A DNA stretch of 64,000 nt from Janthinobacterium saanense (GCF_014200675.1 NZ_JACHCI010000009.1:149396-213395); one strand, 5' to 3'; numbered from the stretch's first letter, positions 16,369 to 25,874 are shown. Translations and numbers: made by a program. Notes: generated from the sequence alone by a model not told the origin.

Positions 16369-19300
16369 ATGTCAGACACCTTGAACCAGACCGTCGGCGC
16401 GCAAGGCGAGCGCAAGCAGGACAAGATCATCGATTTGCGCCCCACGCTGTTCATCGGCGTGGGCGGTACCGGCATGCAAGTGCTGATGCGCGTGCGCCGG
16501 CGCATCCTCAACACCTTGTGGGGCAATGCCGGCCAGCGCACGCGCGTCGAGAACCTGACCGAGTTTCCCGTCGCCCAGTTCATCCATTTCGATCTCGACA
16601 ATGGCGCGCTGGTGGAAAGCGGCGAATCGCAGGCGCAAGACCTGCAGTTCGACTTGCTGAAATTTACCGATGATGAAAAAGTGGTCGGGTCCTTTGATGC
16701 AGACAAATATAGCCGTGATGACGATTCGCTGGAACGTTATCCGCATATCAAGGAGTGGCTGCCGCTGACGCCGCAGAAAATCCGCGACCTGAACTTCGAC
16801 ATGCAGTCGGGTGCGGGCCAGGTGCGCGCCGTATCGCGTTTGTATTTCTTCGATAAATACAGCAAGGTGCGCGACAAGATCCGCCTCAAGCTGAAAACCC
16901 TGAAGGCGGGCCTGTCGCACGAGCGCCAGCTGAGCGAACTGGGCCTGCGCATGGAAACGCGTCGCTTCCGCATCGTGGTGGTGGGCTCGGTGGCCGGCGG
17001 TACCGGTTCCGGTTCCTTCCTCGACATGGGTTATCTGGCGCGCTGGATCGCCAGGACTGAAGTCGATCAAGCGGATGTGGAGCTGATGCTGTTCTTGCCC
17101 AGCGGCTTTAGCAAGAACAACAAGGACAGGACCGAGGGCAATGCTTATGCAGCGCTGATGGAACTGGAGTCGGCGATGATGGGCAACAAGAACTATCTGA
17201 GCCGCTGGGAGGATGTTGAGCATCCCTCATTGACGAGCGTGCCCTACAACGAAGTATTTCTGGTCGATTCGGGCAATTTGGCCCAGCAGCACACGGACAG
17301 CATCGACGACATCTATCACATGGTGGCCGATTCCCTGTTCGAAGACTTTGCCTCGGCCGATTTTGCCCGCGCCAAGCGCTCGATCGCCGTCAACCAGGCG
17401 CAGCACAAGAATTCCATGTACAAGGCACCGGTGCCGCAAAACCGCTTCGGCGACATGCGTTTGTATTTCTCCAGGCGTTTTTCCTCGTTCGGCATGGCCG
17501 TGCTCGATACGCGCCAGGAAGCGGCGCGCGACGAACGCGCCCATCGCTGGGCCGGCGCCATGTTGAAAGCCTTCTTTGGCGTCGGCGGCGTGGACGCCGG
17601 CGTCAACCGCGCCAATGACGATCAGCGCAATACCTTTTTGGCCGCCCACATGGGCTTGCGTCCTACGCCTTTCAACGATTTCCCTGGCTTTTCCGACAAG
17701 AGCATCGAACTGAAGCGTTCCAACGGCGCGTTCGAGGATTTCCAGATCGTCGACGATTTGCTGGCCGAGCGCCAGGGCAGCTTGCTCAGTGGCGTGGAAG
17801 ACCGTGTCAACCGCCGCATCGATGACATCCGCACCGGTTACGACCGCAAGGAATGGCCGGCGCAGGTGCGCGACGCCATGCGCCAGCTTGAACGCGACGC
17901 CGTGCGTGACCAGGATTCCACGGCCGACACGACGGAAGACCGCATCGCCAAGCGGCGCCAGGAATTGTTCGAAAACATCAAGAAAGTCGTGCGCGACCAG
18001 TTGTATGGCTACCTGGACAACAAGCAGTTTGGCGGCCTGGAGTATGTGCTGTCGCTGGTGGAACAGATCAAGGACCGTATCGAAGCGCCAGGCAGCGGCT
18101 TGATCGCCCAGATCGACACCAATGCCGAACGTTATCGCGAAATCAAGGAAGCCTTGCGCACGCGCGAGTATGAGCGTTTGCTGAACAATCTGGAGCAAAC
18201 GCGCGGCGGCATGTTCAGTGGCGTGTTCGGCAGTGGCGAGAAACAGGCGGGCGTGGTGATCGACCATTTACGCACCGAGATCGCCAATACGCTCAAATTC
18301 CATTTGCGCGGGCGCGCGGCCGAAGAAGCCGTGCTGCTGCTGCGCGATGTGTCGCGCTGGCTGGGCAACCGCACCGGCGTCGACAGCCAGGGCCGCGCCG
18401 TCTGGAATGGCCTGGTGGGCGAATTGCAGATCGGCCGCGCAGGCGTGCTCGACATGCTGGAGCAATTGCAGACGGCCAATGTGATCGTGCAAAAGGATTT
18501 AAAGAAAGACCATGCCACCGCCATCGTGGTGCCTGTTACCGTGCGCGACATCGTCATGCCGGCCCCGGCCACCTTGCGTGAGTGGGCCGATGAAGCGTTC
18601 CAGGATATTGGCGGTTCCAAAACCCTGTTCCCCATGCTCGGTGAACCGGCCCAGCGCACGGAGATATTGAACAAGGTCAAGCGCATGGCGGAAAACCGCC
18701 TGGCCAGCATGGGCGTCAACGATGGCGGTGCTGCCCAGCCAGATCCCCTGTTTGACGCGCTGGAACAGATGGAGCCAGGCCGGCGCCAGGATTATTTCCG
18801 TAAATTGCTGGCCTGCGCCATGCCGTGGATCGACGCCAATATGGTGGGCGAATTCACGGTGGCGGCTGACCAGTACAAATGCGTGATTGGCGTGGCGGGC
18901 GCGCAAGCGTTCAAGGCCAGGTTTGGCGCCGAAATTTATGCCTGCGTGCAAACCCAGGCCGGCATCACCAGCAGCCAGGTGGAAATCGTGGAAACTGGCA
19001 TCCAGGGCCGCGCCGTGGCGTATTGCGAACTGGCCGGCGTGCCGATGACGGTGCTGCGCGGCCTGGAAGGCTGGCGTACCAGTTATCGCAAGGAAAGCGA
19101 TAACGACAAGGCGCCGATCCACACGCATATCGACACGACCCAGTTCAATCATCCGATCGCGCCAAGTACGGATGAAATACGGCGTCTGGCCGAAGATTTC
19201 AGCTTGTTCCTGAAAGCCATCATGCTGGGCGTGCTGACGCGCCACAACGGCCGCGTGGTGCCGCTGGGGCAATACCTGTTTGCCATGGGCCGTGGCGACA

Positions 19301-20046
19301 TGCGCCGCATCGGCAATGAGCGTTCGATACGCCAGAACGGCTTATTGTCCGTCTTCCGCGGCTTGATCGAAGAGCGCGTGGCCGCCCGCCTGGCCGAATT
19401 CGACGACGTGCAGACGGTCGCCTTGGCCGCGCTGGCCAGCTATTACGCCAGCAATGTTTATACGCCGCGCCTGGTCGACATGACGGGTGGCGGACAGCTC
19501 GACAACAAGGGCTTCGGCAACGCCATCGCCAATGAAATCGCTGGCGACCTGCGCGAAAGCGCGCGCCGCAAGGGCATGACGGATAGCGAAATCAAGCGCC
19601 AGGAAGAAAAGCTGCTTGACAACCTGAAGCTGTGGGCCAATGTGATCGCCGATTCCGATGCCGATGCGCATGAATGGGAAGTGCGCGAAGCCGATGAAGA
19701 TGGCTTGCCGCGCCTGAAATACGCGCTCAAGCCGGAAGTGCTGGAAACGGGAACCTTGCAAGCGCTGTTTGCGCCAGCGCCTGTGTTTGCCGCGCCATCC
19801 CTGAATGGCGCTCCGCCACCACTGCTGGAATACCAGTATTTCCTTGGTATCGATGGCAAGCAGCAGGGGCCGTTCACGGCCCAGCATATCGTGCAGTTTG
19901 TGCGCGCCGGGCAAATTGTGCCGGCCGCCACCAAGGTCTGGCGCGAAGGTTTGCCGGCCTGGGTGGAACTGGCGCAGTTCCCGGAACTGGCTGCTTTACT
20001 GTTGAGTGCTCCGCCACCCTTGATGACGCCGCCGCCGTTGCTTTGA
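16369..20046 (+). CDS. Tubulin/FtsZ-superfamily protein with C-terminal GYF-like domain
   Basis: This 1225-residue protein carries the two glycine loops of the tubulin superfamily. One is GVGGTG at 30-35 after a hydrophobic strand (PTLFIGV). The other is GGTGSGS at 210-216, the tubulin signature loop that binds the GTP phosphates. A conserved-looking NAYAALMELESAM follows near 262-274. This matches the bacterial tubulin-like family (Pfam Tubulin_2), distinct from FtsZ and TubZ. The long middle is helical and charged. Residues about 1153-1210 (GKQQGPFTAQHIVQFVRAG, then KVWREGLPAWVEL) fit the GYF_2 domain, a Pro-rich-peptide binder, and the tail itself is PPPLMTPPPLL. ATG 16369 is preferred to an in-frame TTG at 16351. 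There is no signal peptide or helix, so it is cytosolic. Polymerisation is unproven. Confidence 0.88.
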   Translation: MSDTLNQTVGAQGERKQDKIIDLRPTLFIGVGGTGMQVLMRVRRRILNTLWGNAGQRTRVENLTEFPVAQFIHFDLDNGALVESGESQAQDLQFDLLKFTDDEKVVGSFDADKYSRDDDSLERYPHIKEWLPLTPQKIRDLNFDMQSGAGQVRAVSRLYFFDKYSKVRDKIRLKLKTLKAGLSHERQLSELGLRMETRRFRIVVVGSVAGGTGSGSFLDMGYLARWIARTEVDQADVELMLFLPSGFSKNNKDRTEGNAYAALMELESAMMGNKNYLSRWEDVEHPSLTSVPYNEVFLVDSGNLAQQHTDSIDDIYHMVADSLFEDFASADFARAKRSIAVNQAQHKNSMYKAPVPQNRFGDMRLYFSRRFSSFGMAVLDTRQEAARDERAHRWAGAMLKAFFGVGGVDAGVNRANDDQRNTFLAAHMGLRPTPFNDFPGFSDKSIELKRSNGAFEDFQIVDDLLAERQGSLLSGVEDRVNRRIDDIRTGYDRKEWPAQVRDAMRQLERDAVRDQDSTADTTEDRIAKRRQELFENIKKVVRDQLYGYLDNKQFGGLEYVLSLVEQIKDRIEAPGSGLIAQIDTNAERYREIKEALRTREYERLLNNLEQTRGGMFSGVFGSGEKQAGVVIDHLRTEIANTLKFHLRGRAAEEAVLLLRDVSRWLGNRTGVDSQGRAVWNGLVGELQIGRAGVLDMLEQLQTANVIVQKDLKKDHATAIVVPVTVRDIVMPAPATLREWADEAFQDIGGSKTLFPMLGEPAQRTEILNKVKRMAENRLASMGVNDGGAAQPDPLFDALEQMEPGRRQDYFRKLLACAMPWIDANMVGEFTVAADQYKCVIGVAGAQAFKARFGAEIYACVQTQAGITSSQVEIVETGIQGRAVAYCELAGVPMTVLRGLEGWRTSYRKESDNDKAPIHTHIDTTQFNHPIAPSTDEIRRLAEDFSLFLKAIMLGVLTRHNGRVVPLGQYLFAMGRGDMRRIGNERSIRQNGLLSVFRGLIEERVAARLAEFDDVQTVALAALASYYASNVYTPRLVDMTGGGQLDNKGFGNAIANEIAGDLRESARRKGMTDSEIKRQEEKLLDNLKLWANVIADSDADAHEWEVREADEDGLPRLKYALKPEVLETGTLQALFAPAPVFAAPSLNGAPPPLLEYQYFLGIDGKQQGPFTAQHIVQFVRAGQIVPAATKVWREGLPAWVELAQFPELAALLLSAPPPLMTPPPLL

Positions 20047-20060
20047 ATGAAGGAAGTGTT

Positions 20061-21215
20061 GTGATCAAGTGTGTCAAGTGCCCAGGGATGCTGGTGGAGG
20101 GCGTGCCATTCTGTCCATTTTGCGGGCAGGCCGTCGCCGGCGTTGCTGCGCCCAAGGCGCCACCGGCGCCGGTAAAAACCGAGCCGAAAACCGAAACAAA
20201 GGTCGCGCCTGTCGCCGTGTCCAGGCTGCCGCCCAAGCTTGAAACTAAAATCGAGGCCAGGCTTGAACCCAAGCTTGCACCGGCAGCGAAGCCGCTTGCG
20301 CCGCCACCGGAACGTCTGCCCGCCAAACAATGGCCGCGCTGGCTGGCCGGTTTGATCGTGGCAGGCTTGGCTATCGTCTATATCAACGACAAGTTTTCTA
20401 ACAAGCAAGATACTTTATGTAATGACGCCATCGACAGTGGCCTGGCGCTGGTGAGCAAGGGCAGCTTCGATGGTGCGCGCGTCAAACTGTCGGAAGCGCA
20501 GAATGTCTGCACCGGCAAGTCCGGCGCCAAGGTGGACGACTTGCAGGCGGCAATCAGCAAGGCCGTGGCGGGTTCTGGCGGCTGCCAGCGCAGCGTGCGG
20601 GCCATCGAACGCGATTTGAATGCCCGCCGTTTGCAAAGTGTGGTCAAAGCGCTTGCCGCGCTCGATACTGATTGTGCGGGTGCCTCGACGGTAGACCAGT
20701 TGCGCAAGCAGCTGGCACGCCAGCAGGCGGCAGCCGCGTCGATACAGGTGGGCGTGCGTCAGGCGCTGGATAGCAAGGATGGTGCGGCGGCAAGGAGCGG
20801 CATCGTCAAGCTGGAAGCGCTCGACCGCGAGTATCCTGAGCTGGCGCAATTGAAGGCAGACTTGCAAGCCTTGACGGCAGCCGCTGCGCCAGCGCCCGAA
20901 CCTGTGCCCGCGCCAGCCCGGGTGATAGAGACGGCGCCAGCGCGCCCGATACAAAGTGAACCTGCGCCGCCCAGCGTGGTCGAACGTGTAAGCCCGGCGC
21001 CCGTCGACAATGGCGCGGCCATGCGCAAGGAGATGGCCTTGTCCTTTTTGCGCGATGCCGAACGGTCGATGAACGACGGTAAATTTGACGCCGCCAAGAC
21101 TTACCTGGACAGCGCGCGCCGCGTTGATCCTGATAATGCGCGCATCGACAACTTGTCGCGCCGCATCCGTGAGCGCGAGCGGCAAGTGCTGCAAACGGAA
21201 ACGACGATCAAATAA
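20061..21215 (+). CDS. Zinc-ribbon, single-pass membrane protein with TPR-like C-terminus
   Basis: This 384-residue protein begins with a zinc ribbon (Cys4, Cys7, Cys18, Cys21). A 65-residue Lys/Glu/Pro-rich linker with repeated short units (EPKTETK, PPKLETK, LEPKLAP, APPPERLP) leads to one helix near 93-108. The rest should be periplasmic: helical repeats with several Cys, a second Pro-rich segment and a C-terminal TPR-like pair (MALSFLRDAERSMNDGKFD and AAKTYLDSARRVDPDNARI). The GTG at 20061 with AGGAAG just upstream is chosen. An in-frame TTG at 20043 overlaps the previous stop. The Pro-rich cytoplasmic linker is a plausible ligand for the GYF-like domain encoded next door. Confidence 0.78.
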   Translation: MIKCVKCPGMLVEGVPFCPFCGQAVAGVAAPKAPPAPVKTEPKTETKVAPVAVSRLPPKLETKIEARLEPKLAPAAKPLAPPPERLPAKQWPRWLAGLIVAGLAIVYINDKFSNKQDTLCNDAIDSGLALVSKGSFDGARVKLSEAQNVCTGKSGAKVDDLQAAISKAVAGSGGCQRSVRAIERDLNARRLQSVVKALAALDTDCAGASTVDQLRKQLARQQAAAASIQVGVRQALDSKDGAAARSGIVKLEALDREYPELAQLKADLQALTAAAAPAPEPVPAPARVIETAPARPIQSEPAPPSVVERVSPAPVDNGAAMRKEMALSFLRDAERSMNDGKFDAAKTYLDSARRVDPDNARIDNLSRRIRERERQVLQTETTIK

Positions 21216-21235
21216 GAAAATCACCGGGGAGTTTC

Positions 21236-21970
21236 ATGCTGAACAAGACCACCGTGCAGACCACTGCCGCATTGACACTGGCCGCCATGCTGGCCGGCTG
21301 CGCCACGGCACCCATGCATCCGAATGGTGTGCGCCAGGATAACAGCCAGTATCCGCAGGCTGCCGATGCAGATCCTTGCAGCGTGGGTACGACGGCGGCC
21401 GCTGGTGCAGCCGTGGGCGCCTTGCTGGGCGCCCTGGTCAGCGGCAAGAACGGCGCGTTGAAAGGCGCGGCCATCGGCGGTGGTTTGGCCGCCGCCGGTT
21501 GCCTGGCCTTCAACGTCAATTCACGCCAGACCAAGACGGCGGCCCAGGCTGACCGCGACTATATCCGCGCCCGTGGTTCGCTGCCGCGCGAGCCGCAAGT
21601 GGTGTCGTACACGCCGCAGCTGAGCGCCGGCACCGTCAAGCGCGGCCAGCCTTTCAAAGTCACTTCCGTGGTAGAGCTGGTCAATGGCAGCGCGCAAAAC
21701 GTCACCGATGTGCGCGAAGAACTGGTGGTGCTGGACCCGCAAGGCCAGCCCTTCAAGTCAGGCTCGAAAGAATTGTCCAGCACCAGCAAGTCGGGTGGAC
21801 GCTTTGAAAATTCGTTCGAGCTGACCTTGCCGCCCGGCGTGTCGCAGGGCGTGTACGGCGTCAAGACCAATCTGTACGTGAACGGCAAACTGGCCGCCAC
21901 GCGCGACATGCGCACGCAGCTGGTGATACTTGACACAGATCATAAGGCCCCACAACTGGCCTTGCGTTAA
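21236..21970 (+). CDS. Glycine-zipper lipoprotein, last gene of the tubulin-like operon
   Basis: This 244-residue lipoprotein has the lipobox MLAGC near residue 22. Residues 53-90 form a glycine zipper (GAAVGALLGALVSGKNGAL, then KGAAIGGGLAAAGCL) able to insert in or associate with membrane, as in SlyB/Rcs-type lipoproteins. The C-terminal half is a beta-sandwich-like domain (FKVTSVVELVNGSAQNVTDV, then REELVVLDPQG and LYVNGKLAATRDM). GGGGAG precedes the ATG. The stop codon shares TTAA with the convergent trmL stop, so no terminator fits between the two genes. It would place the system's end in the outer membrane. Confidence 0.8.
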   Translation: MLNKTTVQTTAALTLAAMLAGCATAPMHPNGVRQDNSQYPQAADADPCSVGTTAAAGAAVGALLGALVSGKNGALKGAAIGGGLAAAGCLAFNVNSRQTKTAAQADRDYIRARGSLPREPQVVSYTPQLSAGTVKRGQPFKVTSVVELVNGSAQNVTDVREELVVLDPQGQPFKSGSKELSSTSKSGGRFENSFELTLPPGVSQGVYGVKTNLYVNGKLAATRDMRTQLVILDTDHKAPQLALR

Positions 21971-22437
21971 CTTCCTCCCGCGTAGCCGTGCTGGCGCCAG
22001 GCTTCATAGACAACCACGGCGACGGTATTGGACAGGTTCAGGCTGCGGTTGTCCGGGCGCATCGGCAGGCGGATGCGTTGTTCGGCAGGAAAACCGTCGC
22101 GCAGGGCAGGGTCCAGGCCCTTGGTTTCCGAACCGAATACAAACACGTCGCCAGGTAAAAAGGCGACGTCGCCGAACGGGCGTGAACCGCGCGTGGTCAT
22201 GGCGAACATGCGCGCCGGGTCAGGTTGCGTGTCAGCCAGGAAAGCTGCCCAGTTCTTGTGCACTTTCATGTTGGCATAATCGTGGTAATCGAGGCCGGCG
22301 CGTTTCATCTTGGAATCGTCGAGCGGAAAGCCCAGTGGTTCGACCAGATGCAGTTGCGCGCCCGTGTTGGCGCACAGGCGGATGACGTTGCCCGTGTTGG
22401 GCGGGATTTCAGGTTCTACCAGGACGACGTGAAACAA
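21967..22437 (-). CDS. trmL: tRNA (cytidine(34)-2'-O)-methyltransferase
   Basis: This 156-residue SPOUT methyltransferase modifies the wobble base of leucine tRNAs. The N-terminal MFHVVLVEPEIPPNTGNVIRLC is cut here at the family signature VEPEIPPNTGNVIRLC. VFGSETKGL and the C-terminal RIPMRP-like knot segment (RIRLPMRPDNRSLNLSNTV) form the SAM-binding trefoil knot. The length is typical. It is convergent with the lipoprotein gene, with overlapping stop codons, and shares its direction with comF upstream. Confidence 0.95.
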   Translation of the reverse strand: MFHVVLVEPEIPPNTGNVIRLCANTGAQLHLVEPLGFPLDDSKMKRAGLDYHDYANMKVHKNWAAFLADTQPDPARMFAMTTRGSRPFGDVAFLPGDVFVFGSETKGLDPALRDGFPAEQRIRLPMRPDNRSLNLSNTVAVVVYEAWRQHGYAGGS

Positions 22438-22475
22438 GATGCTCTCCTCAAATACGACAGTTCAATAAAGTTCGT

Positions 22476-23213
22476 TTAATGCGGTGGCGTGCGCGCCATC
22501 ACCAATATCGTGACCCTGGCTGCGCCATGCCGCTTGAAGGCGGCGGCCAGCGCGTCTGCCGTGTGGCCGCTGCTCATCACGTCGTCGACGATGCCGACAT
22601 GGCCGCCGCGCACCCTGGCCGCGTGTTCGGGCGCCACCACAAAGGCGCGCACCAGATTGGCTTGCCGCTTGCGTGGCTCCAGAGCGCTTTGCGCCCTGGT
22701 GTCGCGCACCCGGATGGCCAGCCTGGGCAGCAAGGGAATGGCCAGCGCCCGCGCCAGCGGCCGGGCAATTTCCAGCGCCTGGTTAAAGCCCCGCTCGGCC
22801 AGGCGGGCAGGGCCCAGCGGCACGGGACACAGCCATTGCGGCGCTTGCCACTCTGTTTGCTGCTGCACCGCGTCCACCAGCAGCTGCGCAAACAGCGGCG
22901 CCAGCGCCAGGCGGGCGCCGAATTTCAGCTGCAATAGCAACTGATCGACGGGCGCCGCGTAATCGGCCGCCGTCACGGTGGCGTCATAGGCAGGCGGATG
23001 GCGCAGGCAGCGGCCGCACAAGGTGGACACATCATCGAGCGGATTGGCGCAGCGGCGGCAGCGGGGGCGAAGCTGGCCCAGGTATTGCGCGCGGCACGGC
23101 GCGCACAGCACTTGCGCACAAGCACCGCCGCACAGCGCGCACTGGGCCGGCAGCAGGCGCGAGCTCAGCGATTGCAGCGCAGTGGCTACCACCTGGTAAA
23201 AGCCGCTCCCCAT
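22476..23213 (-). CDS. ComF family phosphoribosyltransferase-like protein
   Basis: This 245-residue protein contains an N-terminal double zinc finger with four CxxC-type pairs (CALCGGAC, CAPC, CRRCANPL, CGRC). The C-terminal PRTase domain has the phosphoribosyl-diphosphate loop in VGIVDDVMSSGHT. ComF proteins take part in natural transformation, bridging the uptake channel and the helicase in Gram-positives. Here the presence of type IV pilus motors in the same window makes competence plausible but does not prove it. It is divergent from the BioC-like gene by 57 bases. Confidence 0.92.
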   Translation of the reverse strand: MGSGFYQVVATALQSLSSRLLPAQCALCGGACAQVLCAPCRAQYLGQLRPRCRRCANPLDDVSTLCGRCLRHPPAYDATVTAADYAAPVDQLLLQLKFGARLALAPLFAQLLVDAVQQQTEWQAPQWLCPVPLGPARLAERGFNQALEIARPLARALAIPLLPRLAIRVRDTRAQSALEPRKRQANLVRAFVVAPEHAARVRGGHVGIVDDVMSSGHTADALAAAFKRHGAARVTILVMARTPPH

Positions 23214-23270
23214 CGCGATGGCCCCGTTCCATGTACACTGCCGACATTATCTCATCTCACCCGATTGCCC

Positions 23271-24188
23271 ATGTCAGTTCCCACCAGTCCGCCTAAAATG
23301 AGTGCGCCCATCGATGCGGTGCAAGTACGCGATTTATTTTCCCGTCCGGCGCGGATTGCGCCATCGGACTTTTTGCGCCGCGAAGTGTCCAAGCGCATGC
23401 ATGAACGCCTGGAACTGGTAAAAATCACCCCCTTGCGCGTGCTTGACGCCGGTTGCGGCGCCGGCGCCGACCTGGCGCAGCTGCACAAGGATTATCCGGC
23501 CGCGCAGATTATCGGCCTCGATGCATCGCAAGCGATGTTGCAGGCGGCGCGCGGACCCGCGTCCAAACTGTCTGGTCTGAACCAGTTCCTCAGCAAATTG
23601 TTGCCTTCGAAAACGGGCGTGGACTTGCTGTGCGGCGACTTGGGCGACTTGCCGCTAGCCGCCAACAGCATCGACCTGGTATGGTCCAACCTGGCGCTGC
23701 ACTGGCATGCCCAGCCCGACCGCGTGTTTGCCGAATGGCGGCGCGCGCTGCGCCTCGATGGCTTGCTGATGTTTTCCTGTTTCGGTCCCGACACTTTCCG
23801 CGAGGTGCGCGACGCGTTTGCGCAAGCGGATCTGTTCCCCCACGCGCTGCCCTTTGTCGACATGCACGACTTTGGCGACATGCTGGTCGAGACCGGTTTT
23901 TCCACGCCCGTGCTGGACATGGAAATCATCACCGTCACCTATGACACGGCTGAAAAACTGCTGGCCGACGTGCGCGCCTTTGGCGGCAATCCCTTGACCA
24001 CACGCCGCCGCAGCCTGATGGACAAGGCGGCCTGGCAGCGCATGCTGGACGCGCTGGAAAAGATGCGCCGGCCCGACGGCAAGCTGGGCCTGAGTTTTGA
24101 AGTCATCTATGGCCACGCTTTCCGCCCGGCGCCGCGCGTCACGCGCAATGGTGAAGCGATCATCCAGTTTACGCCGCGCAAGCCCTGA
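23271..24188 (+). CDS. BioC-like SAM-dependent methyltransferase
   Basis: This 305-residue class I methyltransferase has motif I VLDAGCGAGADLAQL near residue 56, motif II IIGLDAS and a post-motif PLAANSIDLVWSNLALHW. The DIVWSNLALxW wording and the C-terminal VIYGHAF segment match malonyl-ACP O-methyltransferase BioC, which masks the malonyl group to start biotin synthesis. The match to BioC is by family resemblance; other biotin genes are not in the window. ATG 23271 follows the end of the divergent comF promoter region, and upstream in-frame sequence lies within comF. Confidence 0.85.
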   Translation: MSVPTSPPKMSAPIDAVQVRDLFSRPARIAPSDFLRREVSKRMHERLELVKITPLRVLDAGCGAGADLAQLHKDYPAAQIIGLDASQAMLQAARGPASKLSGLNQFLSKLLPSKTGVDLLCGDLGDLPLAANSIDLVWSNLALHWHAQPDRVFAEWRRALRLDGLLMFSCFGPDTFREVRDAFAQADLFPHALPFVDMHDFGDMLVETGFSTPVLDMEIITVTYDTAEKLLADVRAFGGNPLTTRRRSLMDKAAWQRMLDALEKMRRPDGKLGLSFEVIYGHAFRPAPRVTRNGEAIIQFTPRKP

Positions 24189-24652
24189 TCTTTGCAGGAG
24201 GCACCGCCTCGCGCCGCCATTCCATCTTTATCCAACTAGCAAGTGTTGCAAAGCGCGCCAGCGTTGGCACGGGTGCGCGCACACTCGCTGATTATTGTTG
24301 ATGCATTCAACTTTTCTTGCTTATAATCGTTGATTGTTTGTCAGCTTGTTAAGCCATAAAAACAAGTGGCCAGAAAAAAATTATCAAACAAAGCAAGATT
24401 ATTAGAAGTTACTGCATTAGTATAGTAACCATCTTGCACGCAGGGCCATGGTTGGCCGTGCAAGAAAAATAGAATTCCAGCATGGTTGTTCGTACTAGAC
24501 TTTGTGTGTGCAAACAGCATGGGATTTGCTGGTGCTTGGCACTCGCGGCGGCATGAATGCCGCGATGCTTTCCTGGAGGAGCGGCAGCGGTGTAACACGG
24601 AGCTTTCCGCAGCCGTTTAAAATATCATTATTTTTGGGTGGTTGGGGAAAAC
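24189..24652. other. Leader region of the cytochrome oxidase operon, no gene seen
   Basis: These 464 bases hold no open frame I can support. They contain the strong promoter-like pair at 24298-24327. A stem at about 24433-24465 has 8-base arms CTTGCACG/CGTGCAAG enclosing a second GC stem, and a small GCGGC/GCCGC stem lies near 24547-24562. A transcript from the promoter would have an untranslated leader of about 320 bases before coxB, unusually long. Confidence 0.6.
24298..24327 (+). promoter_or_regulatory. Sigma-70-type promoter upstream of coxB
   Basis: TTGATG at 24298-24303 and a perfect TATAAT at 24322-24327 are separated by 18 bases, in an AT-rich stretch between the BioC-like gene and coxB. 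It is the best promoter in the gap. It could serve the oxidase operon or a separate small RNA. Confidence 0.6.
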
Positions 24653-25861
24653 ATGAAACATGCAAAGCGATTGCTATCGTTGATGCTCGGGCTGTCGCTG
24701 ACAGCGCTAGGCGTCGGGCGATGGGCCACGGCGGCACCGGCTGCCAGTACCTATCCCGGCACCGGTGGTCCCAGGCCGTTGGAGCTGAATCTGCAACCGC
24801 CGGCAACACAGATTGCCCACGAAATCTACGATCTGCACACCTGGATGATGATCATCTGCCTGGTGATCTTCGTGGCCGTGTTTGGCGTCATGTTTTATTC
24901 GATCTTCAAGCACCGCAAGTCCGTGGGCCACAAACCGGCCACTTTCCACGAAAGCACCACCGTCGAGATCGCCTGGACCGTCGTGCCTTTCCTGATCGTC
25001 ATCGGCATGGCCTTGCCTGCCACGCGCACCGTGGTCGGCATGAAAGACACGTCCAACGCCGACCTGACCATCAAAGCGACTGGCATGCAGTGGAAATGGG
25101 GCTATGATTATCTGAAGGGTGAAGGCGAGGGCATTTCCTTCCTGTCCAACCTGGCCACACCGCGCTCGCAAGTGGGCGCGCCTGGCATGCCGCCAACCGA
25201 GAAACGCGGCGAAAACTATCTGATCGAAGTCGACAATGAACTGGTGGTGCCGGTGCACAAGAAGGTCCGCATGGTGCTGACGGCCAATGACGTGATCCAT
25301 GCCTGGTCCGTGCCGGCGTTCGGCGTGAAACAGGATGCGATTCCCGGTTTCGTGCGCGATACCTGGTTCAAGGCTGACCATATCGGCACCTTCCGCGGCA
25401 ATTGCGCTGAACTGTGCGGCAAGGAACACGCTTTCATGCCCATCGTCGTGAAAGTCGTCTCGGCAGAAGATTACAAGGTGTGGGTGGATGGCAAGCTGAA
25501 AGAAATGGCGGCACTGGCCGATGATCCGAACAAGACCTGGACCATCGACGAGTTGAAGGTCAAGGGTGAAAAAGTCTATACAGCCAACTGTGCAATGTGC
25601 CATCAGGCGACAGGCAAGGGTGTACCGGGCACGTATGCGCCACTCGATGGTTCGGCCGTGGTGAACGGTCCGAAGGCGGAACAGATCCATGTTTTGTTGA
25701 ACGGGCAAAAGAGCGGCAAGTACCAGGTTGAAATGCCATCCTGGAAACAACTGTCTGACACGGATATCGCGGCAGTGATCACTTACACGCGCAATAACTG
25801 GTCGAACAAGGCCGAAGAAAATATCGTTCAACCAGCCGAAGTCGTGGCTGCACGCAAGTAA
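24653..25861 (+). CDS. coxB: Cytochrome c oxidase subunit II with fused cytochrome c domain
   Basis: This 402-residue subunit of the terminal oxidase carries the CuA centre that accepts electrons from cytochrome c. After a signal peptide there are two helices (about 63-85 and 108-125). The CuA ligands are seen as His216, Cys251, Cys255, His259 and Met262 in [13 protein letters not shown] fused class I cytochrome c domain follows with CAMCH at 313-317, making this a caa3-type subunit II. ATG 24653 is chosen; a GTG five codons upstream is possible. It opens the coxB-coxA-cox11-coxC operon. Confidence 0.96.
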   Translation: MKHAKRLLSLMLGLSLTALGVGRWATAAPAASTYPGTGGPRPLELNLQPPATQIAHEIYDLHTWMMIICLVIFVAVFGVMFYSIFKHRKSVGHKPATFHESTTVEIAWTVVPFLIVIGMALPATRTVVGMKDTSNADLTIKATGMQWKWGYDYLKGEGEGISFLSNLATPRSQVGAPGMPPTEKRGENYLIEVDNELVVPVHKKVRMVLTANDVIHAWSVPAFGVKQDAIPGFVRDTWFKADHIGTFRGNCAELCGKEHAFMPIVVKVVSAEDYKVWVDGKLKEMAALADDPNKTWTIDELKVKGEKVYTANCAMCHQATGKGVPGTYAPLDGSAVVNGPKAEQIHVLLNGQKSGKYQVEMPSWKQLSDTDIAAVITYTRNNWSNKAEENIVQPAEVVAARK

Positions 25862-25874
25862 TCAGGAGCTGTCT

